NCBI GenBank assembly: GCA_964017065.1 | Contig: OZ024785.1 | Span: forward strand, 13,159,275 to 13,223,274 | DNA length: 64,000 nt | Source of the DNA: Haliclona indistincta | Taxonomy: Eukaryota > Porifera > Demospongiae > Haplosclerida > Chalinidae | Reading direction: 5' to 3' | Shown: piece by piece, positions 54,791-64,000 of the stretch | Layout: each line of letters starts with the position of its first letter | Position numbering within the stretch: the first letter of the stretch is position 1 | The notes under the pieces: model-generated | What the model saw: the letters and a program-made list of their open reading frames with translations, nothing else | Databases searched by the model: none | What the model was told of the DNA's origin: nothing | Program-made: the position numbers and the translations under genes

Positions 54791-55443
54791 TACCACGTTT
54801 ACACTGGGGGAGCACGGCACGGCACGGCACAGCACGGCACGGCACGGCTCGGTTCTAGCACGCGTTTACACTGCACAATATTTTACCGGGCCAGGTCGAT
54901 TGTGAAAGGCGGAGACTTCGTGACGTGGGGAGAATAAAATGGCGTCTACATAGCAACGATAGCTGAAGCGAGTTTGTATCTGTACTGGTGCATGTATTGT
55001 TGCATTTTTGTTCTGTACAGCTCTTGTCAGAGCTATGCTATGGAATGAGTAACAACGGGCACGCAGCAGCATGCTGAAGGTACGCAATGCATAACGAACG
55101 CTCTGCCGGCGTCCTTTCTTTCACGGTCCTTTCATTTTCAAGACGGACTCACCGGGTATTACTGTTTCTTCAATTGGCGAAGCCAGATCATCATAGCAGT
55201 GGCTGTAGGTCGATAAAAAACAACCTGGCCCGACCCGGCCCGGGTTGTTAGCGTTTACACTAGCAATAAAAGCGGTGCCGTGCCGGGCCGGCCCTTAAAA
55301 ATAGGTGGGCCAACTAGACACGGCACGGCATGGCTCAGCACGGCACGGCCCTCGTTTTCGCCTGTTTACACTGGGCATAATAACCGGGCCAGTGCGGCTC
55401 GGCACGGCACGGCACGGTTATTATGCCCAGTGTAAACACGGTA
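54791..55443. mobile_element. 653 bp element with TTA duplication inside P14
   Basis: Terminal inverted repeats taccacgtttacactggg and taccgtgtttacactggg (right end, complement) match at 16 of 18 bases. TTA is duplicated at 54788-54790 and 55444-55446. The uninterrupted paralogues show a single tta at this point. A 3-base TTA/TWA duplication fits the PIF/Harbinger superfamily. It is GC-rich with many cggcacggcacgg runs; gtttacact occurs four more times inside or at the ends. No transposase frame is present. Confidence 0.85.
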
Positions 55444-56094
55444 TTAGCAAAAAACTATCACTTGGAACAACATCAACACTCTTACAACAAACTTGCAACC
55501 ATCATTGTTCTGGGTTTGTTATATCTGAGCTACCCTCTCCTTGGCTACATAGCTGATGTCTGTCTCACCAGGTATCGAACTATCAAATGTTCCTTCGTAT
55601 TCCTGATAGTTGGATGCACTATTGGAGGGCTATTCTACCTTACCAGTGTCTTTGTTACTCTGACAGAAAAGTTTCAAATAGTGAAGCTTTCTGCTATAGT
55701 TCACGACAACTTGTACACACAAGCAATTCCTATACTTTTAATAGGAACATTCATCACCACTGGTGTTGGACTGTTTGAAGCTAATGCTATTCAATTTGGA
55801 CTGGATCAACTACTAGAGGCTCCTACACCAAAACTGATTGCCTTCATCCACTGGTACTACTGGACTCAAAATGCAGTGCAATTGGTAGTAATGTATCCTT
55901 CAGTTGGCTGGAAACCGTTTGAAGCTATTTTGAGAACATGTACATCACACGAATCACGAGCTATTAGAAATGCTTCAGCTCTAACTATTGCAGCTGTACT
56001 TGGTCTAGTTGCTGTAAGCAGTTTAGTGCTTCTTCATAAATCAAAGCGTCACTTATACATTCTGAGAGCAGGTCTTAACCCATTCAAGAATATT

Positions 56095-57290
56095 AGGGAG
56101 TCACGGTAGTGACTCCCTATGTAGGGATGAACGAGAAAAGAAGATGGCGGCTACATACAATGTATTAGCGTTCAAACGCTGATATTTCGCCTGGTGATGA
56201 ATTGTATACGTCCAAAGACACTTAGATCTGCTCTCTGGCGTTGCCCCATCTTACAGTAGCAAGGAGATTGCTCGAAATTGTTACTAAAGTGACGAACCTG
56301 GAAACGGTGAAAATCGACTTTCGTCATCTTCGTTTTCTTTCTTTCTTTCTTCAACTCGCCTAGCGCCTTTACGCGAGCAGTGTCGAGACCAAAACACCCA
56401 CGAATAGTCGTGAAATTCTCCTGGCATGTGCCTTTTGAACTTAGTTTTTAGCGAAACGACGATATACATTTGACGAGCTCACGATCACGAACAGGTGTCA
56501 GCTAAGTGTTTGACGCCATTATTGTGATTACGTAATACGCACGTGACCAAACACACTTATAGAGTATCGCCGTATGGAGAGCGCATATTGGCGTCTGGAG
56601 TCTTCGAAGAACAACTCACAGAGTAAGCTCGTGTAGTATCACCGTTCTGCTGCTTGCCAGATAGTATCACAGCCATACAGAAAATTCTAAACCAGAGTGG
56701 GCGGGGCTCGTATGCTGTGAATCCAGGTTGCAGCACGCATGAATGCATGAGCTAGTTTCAGTATTTAGGAGCTACAAGTTAAAAAGCAATTATCAAGAAA
56801 AGCAAACCAAACCAATGATGGAAACAAAAAAGAGATACATTATCTTGCCGAATTCGAACTGCACCAAAAATTTGAAACTCACTGTAAAAGAAAAAAGGAC
56901 ACAAACAAGAAAATAAAAAGATTTCTAACGAAATCAAAAGGATGTAGGGATAAAGAAATCTGCTACTGGTCCACAATGTAAACCAACAAGGAGCAAGCAT
57001 GGAATGGTAACACGTTAACAGACCATAGATCCCTACATCAGTGGCTGACTAAAGCAGTTCTGCTAGTTGCTATTGACTGACACCTGACATGCATTGAATT
57101 GGATTTAGCTTGTGACAAATTATTATAGTATAGTCAGAATGTTATGTACAGCCACTGATGTAGGGATCTATGGTCTGTTAGCGTGTTACCATTCCATGCT
57201 TGCTCCTTGTTGGTTTACATTGTGGACCAGTAGCAGATTTCTTTATCCCTACATCCTTTTGATTTCGTTAGAAATCTTTTTATTTTCTTG
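56095..57290. mobile_element. 1.2 kb foldback element, copy C, inside P14
   Basis: The hairpin at 56095-56118 (arms agggagtcac and gtgactccct, loop ggta) forms the left end. The foldback arms are at 56906-57048 and 57149-57290. Because P14 has many intact relatives, the empty site is known: aagaatat[t/c]tacaaag. Comparison leaves at most a 1-2 base T duplication, or none with insertion between two T residues or (other strand) between A and T. It is about 95% similar to copy B by eye and is non-coding. Confidence 0.9.
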
Positions 57291-58306
57291 TTTACAAAGT
57301 GCTCAAATATTCTTGGAACCACAAGGTCCCTCAGCATCGTAGTGCCTTCACCTACTGGGAGGAGGATATTCCACGCCGTATAGACCTGGGTAAGAACAAA
57401 TATGGAGGACCATTTACCAATGAGGAGGTGGAGGACACTAAGACGTTCCTACGCATCCTGCCTCTTCTCCTGTGTCTGTTTGGATACCATCTAGCTGGAG
57501 AAGGCTACTCTGCTCCAGATCAGCTTCTGAGGACTAGCTGTCCTTCACTACCAGTACTGCTACTAATTGTGCTTAATCCATTCCACATCAGCACTCTTGT
57601 TGTAGTGGTTGGTATTCCACTGTATCGACTGATCATCAACAAATGTAGTCGCTACATCAAGAAAGTTCGAATGCTCACTAAAATGTGGATTGGTCTGTAC
57701 CTCTCACTAGTACAAGTTGTCTTGTACATAATAGTAGTGATAAACCATGACAGCAAGTACTGGTCAGAAAACAGCTCAGTAGCTTGTGTTCTGAACTATT
57801 ATCACAATTATCATTATAATCCAAGTGAAGGGTGTTCACAGATTCGATTCGAACTTTCTAACATCTCATGTGAATCAACAGACAACCCAGTCGACAACAC
57901 CTACCTGTGGTTCATCATTCCTCAGCTCCTCAATGGTCTCTCTTCTCTGCTTGTCTCCATGACAGTGTTTGAGTTCATCTGTGCCCAGGCTCCTCGCACT
58001 ACCCAGGGACTGCTCATTGGTCTGTGGTATGCCACCTTTAGCATCAGGTACTTACTAGTAGGTTTGGTAGATGCTCTTATTATTGAAAAGACCTCTTGGC
58101 TAATTTTCGAGGGAGTGAAGGTGTTTCTGATCCTGGTGTCTCTGGTGCTGTTCTCATGTGTGTCCAGACGTTACCGCTACCGACAGCGAGACGAGATAGT
58201 CAATGTGCAGGGGATGATTGAGGACACTCATGACAAGTGGTTAGACCAGGAGGAGGAGTACATGCAAGAGCGCAGAGTAATTCTTTCAGGACGTACTGCA
58301 TCATAA

Positions 58307-59486
58307 CTAGTATCACAGTCCAGCATAAAAGAAGTTTTTTGTTTTTGATTCAAAAATTATCTTCATGCAGAAAATTTGTTGTCTACAGCACATGTACTTG
58401 ATTTCTATATTTGTCACATTGAATAAAATTCACCAAAATACCTACAATATTCAATTTTCATTACAAAATAATTATGTGGAGGACTTAAAATTTAGTTATT
58501 TCATTGATAAATCAATCGTCAGTCAAGACACAGCATGACCGTATGCGCTAGTGAGCCAATCAGATTGTCTAGTTGCTTGGATCTAAATCTCGTACTGTAA
58601 TCCCGTCACTCCGTAATGTATTCCCGCCACGTGGTGCTAAAACAATAGATTACAGTTAATGCGCAACAATATACTGAATAATCAATAAAGTTAGCTATGA
58701 TGGTGAGTCTCTCTTGAGTCTGGTTAGTCGGTTTCAGAGTCGTCGGAACCAGCTTGTTTGCACAGTCGAGCCACCGTACCACTGAGCGAGGCGTGACCGA
58801 GTGGTTTGGACGCATACACTCGAAAATTAGTTTTGACAAGCTTTTCGAATGTATGTGTGAACATAATTCGGCAACTAAAGCTAATATCGAAAAAACGATC
58901 CGTCTGTCCCTAGATAACTAAGCTGTCCAGCTGCATGCCAAGTCTAGTCGTGCCCACAACGATATTTTCGATTTCTTAGTCGACGAAGCTGCTCGTTGCT
59001 TTGTGCACTTCGTAACACGTCTAGCAATCGTTTTTGCAAATGACAAAGTGCAGTGCTTGCTCTGACTGGATATGCAATGCTTTGTTCGGCCAAACCAACA
59101 TGTGCACTGCTACGAGTGTTTTTTTTCAGACTTGCTTGTGAGTGGGCGTGGTATCCTGTAACCTTAAGCTGCGTTCGCACTGGCAACCTTAAATTCGGTT
59201 AGCGTGTCCGCACTCGAGCCGGATTGATATGAGTCAGGCTCATGTAGCAGTCCAAGGTAGCGTTTATAGCACTAGCATGAGAGCTTCTCAACAATGTATG
59301 TCTTTCTCTAGCACTTGGATGCTCAGGGAGCGTCTCTAGTGCGAGCATGTTACGACTGCAAGCAAAGTACATTCATGTACTGTATATATCTCTCCATTGA
59401 TCGTACAAATCCACTTATACTGCATCATTAATAATTTATAATTACACTTCCTCCATTGACACTGATTGTTGTAATATCGACATCAC
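58307..59486. other. P14-P15 spacer, left part
   Basis: Contains tRNA-like sequence at 58611-58866 (separate entry), a copy of the P2/P15 3' flank at 59215-59410, and the distal end of the subfamily A promoter at 59440-59486. The antisense open frame near 59000 is not supported. Confidence 0.5.
58611..58866. repeat. tRNA-like promoter sequences, possible SINE remnants
   Basis: On plus, 58794-58804 reads TGACCGAGTGG (A-box-like), followed by a cactcgaaaatt anticodon-like stretch and a weak B box (tttcgaatg), resembling a worn tRNA-Ser(CGA). On minus, just opposite, tcgctcagtgg (near 58792-58782) and ggttccgacgac (near 58750) have A-box and B-box spacing. Neither folds convincingly into a full tRNA. 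They may be heads of tRNA-derived SINEs. Confidence 0.3.
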
Positions 59487-59490
59487 TGAA

Positions 59491-60890
59491 GGAGCCGGAC
59501 CATGTGTGCTCATTAATTATTCATAAGTTAGCAACAACAAACACTGTGTCAAGATGAAACATGCTACAACGATGTAAAGACGAGTAATAGAGACGCCAGA
59601 TACTGTGCTTCTGCAATATTTCTAAAGCTAAGCTCCGATGCAAAGCAGTTTAGTGGCAGTAACCAAAACACGCATCATGAATTCTTGTAGCCAAGAATCT
59701 GCAACTGTATAATTATTTACTTCAAGATGGGCTAACCTACCTATGGCTAAGAAAATTTTGCAGGTGCGAACGAAGCGTTTTGCTAACCAAAGCTGAACAC
59801 GGGGGGTCCCAGAAGCTAAAATCTATGACACCAGGCTGGTTTTTTACATTGCTTCTCTACCCACCCACCCACTGCGTCATATTACGTCGTGTAATGATAT
59901 TCATAAATACTGGTCTATTGAAATTCATTATAATTGATGGTACACGCCCCTCCACGAAGATCGTCGATCGCGAGTGACGAACAGATTACAGTAGCGGATC
60001 CAGGAAGCGGAAGCATTGCAAGTGTGGATTCGAGCTCACCGGACTCAGCACGTACCACCAAGCTGAGCACAAGCGTAGCAAGCGGCACCGACAATTTCTT
60101 GCATAGTTGCATAGTTCACCGACAATTTCAAACACACTAGTAACTTATCTGTTGCTTATCATTGTTGATTATTATTATTATTGTATGCAGATTGTATACT
60201 GTGAGTGAATCTACAATCTATGTTATAGTCTCTTGATCTCTTGTTCTGCTTTTTTTTTCATAATTTTTGGTTACAAACATGTTCATAACACGCAGTAGCT
60301 AGGTGGTACATGTATAGTTAGTAAAAACCTGCTTTAAAACAGTACAAAACAACTTTAAAGTGCAATTTATGTCATGGCTAAATTTTACACAAAGTGACCT
60401 TTTTTGAAAATTTACCTCTGACCCACCCACCCACTTTTGGGCCTGGTGTCGGAAACTTTTTTTTGTGGGACCCCCTGGCTGAACATAACTGTTTTATGCA
60501 CCGACAAACATGGGTGTCACTGCCAAAATCAGCCATGATTTTGGATGTAAAGGTGTTTTTCTTAAAATCAGAAAACGTAATTTAATGCAGAAAACTCTTT
60601 TTCAGCACCTAGAAATGGTTTTTAAGAGTCAAACTTCAGCTGGTAACCTTTGCTGCACGATTAGTCAGGAGAGATTTTTGGCTAAAAAATACCTATCCGT
60701 ACGATGTCAATTATTCTTTCAGGTGTAGAATATTGTGCAACGTTTCAAGCTGCATTATACATTGAGAAACACTGATGATGCATCAGAGCAAGTTTCACGC
60801 TACTAGCGTTGCTCTGTCACGAGCTGCAGATAAAAGAAAGTCGCTCATTAATATTCATAACAGCGGCATACCGCCAAGAGTGCCGCCACC
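59491..60890. mobile_element. 1.4 kb element inserted in the P15 promoter (TTAA target)
   Basis: The left end ggagccggac and right end tgccgccacc are imperfect inverted repeats, with gctcattaat...attcat inside both ends. In the other subfamily A promoters the site reads atcacTTAAgcttg. Here TGAA (59487-59490) and TTAA (60891-60894) flank the insert, a TTAA duplication with one change, as for piggyBac-like elements. It shares its left ~190 bases with the element at 11224-11843. No transposase is evident. Confidence 0.7.
59793..60485. mobile_element. Inverted-repeat element nested in the 1.4 kb element
   Basis: The left segment has ggggggtccc, gacaccaggc and then cacccacccac; the right segment has the inverse order on the other strand (cccacccac, gcctggtgtc, gggaccccc). 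This gives paired ends of about 70 bases with mismatches. The interior has no recognised gene. Confidence 0.5.
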
Positions 60891-61090
60891 TTAAGCTTGC
60901 AGCTTGAATAACAATAATAATTACCAATTAGAATTTCTTGCATCGTAACATAACATCCTTACTGACGTCAGTTTTCACAACAACAACCCACAGGATTCTA
61001 AATTACACCTTGTTGTTTTAAACAATTAAATTATAATAAACATTTCAGTTTCACAGCTTTGACACAGTACAGTAATCTACAATCGGCATC
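60891..61090 (+). promoter_or_regulatory. Subfamily A promoter of P15 (proximal part)
   Basis: Retains CCAAT at 60924-60928 and TGACGTCA at 60963-60970, plus the leader before the ATG. The distal 40-50 bases of the block now lie 1.4 kb upstream, at 59440-59486, because of the TTAA-flanked insertion. Confidence 0.6.
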
Positions 61091-62833
61091 ATGACTCGGC
61101 CAGCTTGCTGTGGTTTCCTACAAGGCCATGTGATAGTTATCATTTGCTCTATCACTATTCAACTAGCGAACATTGGAAGAACTGCTCATTTGGAACAGCA
61201 CGAACACTCTTACAACAAAATTATAGCCATCATTTTTCTGGGTTTGTTATATCTCAGCTACCCTCTCCTTGGCTACATAGCTGATGTCTGTCTCACCAGG
61301 TATCGAACTATCAAATGTTCATTAATAATGCTGATAGTTGGATGCACTATTGGATTGCTAGTGTCTTCCATCGGCATCGTTTTCACACTGAAAGACACAT
61401 TAGATAAAAACAAGCTTTTTCTTCAAATCAAAACGTATATAGAAATAATCCCTTTGCTTTTACTATTAGCATTAATGACAACAAGCGTAGGACTGTTTGA
61501 AGCTAATGCCATTCAATTTGGACTGGATCAACTACTAGAGGCTCCTACACCAAAACTGATTGCCTTCATCCACTGGTACTACTGGACTCAAAATGCAGTG
61601 CAATTGGTAGTGATGTATGTTATCATTGGCTGCAAAATAACAGAGACTCACTCTATTATCGCTTCACTTCCACTACATCAATCACACATTAAGAAAACTA
61701 CTTCTGCTCTTGCTGTTGCAGCCATACTTGGTCTAGCTGCTGTAGGCAGTTTGATACGTCTTCATAAATCGAAGCCTCACTTATACATTCTGAGAGCAGG
61801 TCTCAACCCATTCAAGAATATCTACAAAGTGCTCAAGTATTCTTGGAACCACAAGGTCCCTCAGCATCGTAGTGCCTTCACCTACTGGGAGGAGGATATT
61901 CCACACCGTATAGACCTGGGTAAGAACAAATATGGAGGACCATTTACCAATGAGGAGGTGGAGGACACTAAGACATTCCTACGCATCTTGCCTCTTCTCC
62001 TGTGTCTGTTTGGATACCATCTAGCTGGAGATGGCTACTCTGCTCCGGATCATCTCCAGACGACTAGCTGTCCTTCACTATCAGTACTTTTACTAATCGT
62101 GCTCAATCCACTCCACATCAGCACTCTTGTTGTAGTGGTTGGTATTCCACTGTATCGATTGATCATCAACAAATGTAGTCGCTACATCAAGAAAGTTCGA
62201 ATGCTCACTAAAATGTGGATTGGTCTGTACCTCTCACTAGTACAAGTTGTCTTGTACATAATAGTAGTGATCAACCATGACAGCAAGTACTGGTTGCAAT
62301 ATAGTTCAACAGCATATGTTTTGAACAATGATCCCTATCACGATTATCATTATAGCCCTCAAGATGAGTGTTTAAGAATTCGACTTGAAAACATCACAAC
62401 AGACAACCCAGTCGACAACACCTACCTGTGGTTCATCATTCCTCAGCTCCTCAATGGTCTCTCTTCTCTGCTTGTCTCCATGACAGTGTTTGAGTTCATC
62501 TGTGCCCAGGCTCCTCGCACTACCCAGGGACTGCTCATTGGTCTGTGGTATGCCACCTTTAGCATCAGGTACCTACTAGTAGGTTTGGTAGACACTCTTC
62601 TTATTGAAAAGACCTCTTGGCTAATTTTCGAGGGAGTGAAGGTGTTTCTGATCCTGGTGTCTCTGGTGCTGTTCTCATGTGTGTCCAGACGTTACCGCTA
62701 CCGACAACGAGATGAGATAGTCAATGTGCAGGGGATGATTGAGGACACTCATGACAAGTGGTTAGACCAGGAGGAGGAGTACATGCAAGAGCGCAGAGCA
62801 ATCCTATCAGGACTCTCTATACATCATAGCTAG
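61091..62833 (+). CDS. P15: POT-like 12-TM transporter, subfamily A
   Basis: Intact 580-residue frame, MTRPACCGFLQGH. Closest to P2: the TM9-10 loop (QYSSTAYVLNNDPYHDYHYSP, then DECLRIRLENITT) differs at only a few sites and the C terminus LSIHHS is nearly the same. The 3' flanks also match, although the two genes are 55 kb apart. Substitutions in normally fixed core positions include SLIRLHKSKPHLYIL, IPHRIDLG and DHLQTTSCPSLSVLL. Expression may be altered by the 1.4 kb insertion in its promoter. Confidence 0.88.
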   Translation: MTRPACCGFLQGHVIVIICSITIQLANIGRTAHLEQHEHSYNKIIAIIFLGLLYLSYPLLGYIADVCLTRYRTIKCSLIMLIVGCTIGLLVSSIGIVFTLKDTLDKNKLFLQIKTYIEIIPLLLLLALMTTSVGLFEANAIQFGLDQLLEAPTPKLIAFIHWYYWTQNAVQLVVMYVIIGCKITETHSIIASLPLHQSHIKKTTSALAVAAILGLAAVGSLIRLHKSKPHLYILRAGLNPFKNIYKVLKYSWNHKVPQHRSAFTYWEEDIPHRIDLGKNKYGGPFTNEEVEDTKTFLRILPLLLCLFGYHLAGDGYSAPDHLQTTSCPSLSVLLLIVLNPLHISTLVVVVGIPLYRLIINKCSRYIKKVRMLTKMWIGLYLSLVQVVLYIIVVINHDSKYWLQYSSTAYVLNNDPYHDYHYSPQDECLRIRLENITTDNPVDNTYLWFIIPQLLNGLSSLLVSMTVFEFICAQAPRTTQGLLIGLWYATFSIRYLLVGLVDTLLIEKTSWLIFEGVKVFLILVSLVLFSCVSRRYRYRQRDEIVNVQGMIEDTHDKWLDQEEEYMQERRAILSGLSIHHS

Positions 62834-64000
62834 TATCAAAGTCCAGCATAAATTCAGGATTTTAGTTATTGATTTAAAAATTATCTTCATGCATAAAAAT
62901 GTAGTCATTTCATTGATAAATCAATCTTCAGTCAAGACACAGCATGACCGTATGCGCTAGTGAGCATAAATATAAGTTAGCACAAGGCCTTGTTCTGCAA
63001 TACAATTTGAGATAGTGCCAGCTACATCTTTGAGCGATTTTTACTTGCAGTGATGGAATGTCTTACACACAAACTCTCAGTTTACTGACATGTGTTGTGT
63101 TCAACCATAGACACATAGACGATACAGTACAAGTGAATGCAACGAACCTGTATAACTCACTATTAGGCACTATTAGGTACTTCCCGGCTGGAAAGAAATA
63201 TGAGATGCAAGATGCGGCTATAAAGAAGACTTGTTTCAACGCAATATTGAGAGCTGCAGCAAAATAAGCACTTAACAAACGATGTATGCCTATACACGGC
63301 CAGTCCGTAACAACACGCTAGTATACAGTATTACCATCCAGACTGAGACATTCATAGAAACAGACGTGCCCAAGCGACATTAAACTTGTTTTTACCACAC
63401 CATTCCCATATCTTTGTTAAGCAGTTGGCAGTCGAATCTTGGGATGAATTCAGTTAGCACGCACCCGCACTCAACCCTGATTGATGCGAGTTACGATTAT
63501 GCAGCAGTCCAAGGTAGCGTTTGTAGCGCTAGTATGAGAGCTTCTCGACAATGTATGTCTTCTCTAGCGTTTGAATGCTCAGGAAGCATGTTAAGTGCGT
63601 GGATTTTTCAATTGCAAGCAAAGTACATTATTTTTGTTATGCACTGTATATATCTGTCAATAGATCGTATATATTCCACTATACTACAGTTCTTTTAATC
63701 TAGAGGAGCCACTTTTGTTTTTTGTGGTTAACAAGTATGTTTTGTGTTCAGAAAAAGTAACTATAGTAGCTATTGGACTGAAATTTGCACACATCATTCC
63801 ATAGTGTGTGTAGAAAATCTGGACTGATTATGCTAGTTGACAGTAAAGTTGTTGCTGCTTGTGTACCAGGCATTGGTTTGCAATTATGAAAAAATGTGTT
63901 AAGGCCAGGAAAATAGTATGGAGCTGAGTTAAGAAAATTCCCTTTGCAGTCTGCTTGAATGACTATTCAGTTTTAATCTCAGCAAGTTAGAGAGCTTAAC
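62834..64000. other. P15 3' flank and window end
   Basis: Positions 62834-63690 repeat the P2 3' flank (6067-6900). The last 300 bases show nothing I recognise. If the array continues, another subfamily A promoter would be expected just beyond the window, as happens after the P2 flank. Confidence 0.5.

Larger units (their letters stand above)
54707..58306 (+). pseudogene. P14: POT-like transporter split by two transposons
   Basis: The coding parts are 54707-54790 (MTQPARRTF to IQLMNL), 55447-56094 (AKNYHLEQHQHSYNKL to NPFKNI) and 57291-58306 (YKVLKYSW to the TAA). Insertions at 54791-55443 and 56095-57290 separate them. Apart from the insertions the frame is uninterrupted, so the gene was probably functional until recently. 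The N terminus is B type, the TM1-2 loop A type (HSYNKLATIIVLGLLYL) and the TM9-10 loop B type, so the copy was already a mosaic. Neither insertion has convincing splice sites at its borders. Confidence 0.9.

Noticed and set aside
54791..55443. Insertion in P14 considered as an intron
   Set aside because: It is flanked by a TTA duplication and terminal inverted repeats and lacks GT/AG at the borders; it is a transposon.

Overview
The window looks like a compact, AT-rich metazoan nuclear genome. It has short spliceosomal introns with GT/AG borders, a recognisable TFIIIC-type WD-repeat gene, many short non-autonomous DNA transposons and no bacterial gene layout. A demosponge or similar early-branching invertebrate would fit, but that is inference and no marker here proves it.

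The dominant content is a lineage-specific array of intronless genes for one 12-transmembrane transporter family, called P1-P15 here. The proteins resemble the proton-coupled oligopeptide transporter family (POT/PTR2/SLC15): a GYIADVCLTRYRTI block after TM2, an FGLDQ...WYYW..N block at TM5 and an EFICAQAP block in TM10. They lack the ExxER motif of TM1, so ordinary peptide transport should not be assumed. Ten copies are intact (P2, P4, P5, P6, P7, P9, P10, P12, P13, P15), five are full-length but broken (P1, P3, P8, P11, P14), and two are short fragments. P1-P3 and P7-P15 are on the plus strand; P4-P6 are on the minus strand. Three subfamilies are visible: A (P1, P2, P3, P15), B (P4-P9, P14) and C (P10-P13). 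Cytosolic segments and most of the C-terminal half are nearly identical in all copies. The predicted extracellular loops (TM1-2, 3-4, 5-6 and above all 9-10) vary strongly.

The second system is a minus-strand, multi-exon gene resembling GTF3C2 (TFIIIC 110 kDa subunit). I could join its exons by eye with consistent splice phases. Zinc-finger exons lie at 25612-24971 and 13876-12719, an acidic exon and the start of the WD region at 12170-10256, and the rest of the WD region to the stop codon at 34004-29241. The 3' block therefore lies upstream of the 5' block with respect to transcription. Yet the exon ending at 10256 and the exon starting at 34004 match in phase and in expected protein order. 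This means a tandem or segmental duplication, a local rearrangement or a scaffold error. P4-P6 sit between two zinc-finger exons, apparently inside an intron.

Mobile DNA fills much of the rest. A ~1.2 kb element ends in a covarying hairpin and carries ~142 bp foldback arms; it has three copies, one of which splits P14. A 653 bp element with a TTA duplication also splits P14. A 1.4 kb TTAA-flanked element splits the P15 promoter. At least five small inverted-repeat elements lie in introns and spacers. Simple repeats (ATATCC, CT, GA and a 15-20 bp minisatellite) and duplicated gene flanks account for most remaining spacer DNA.
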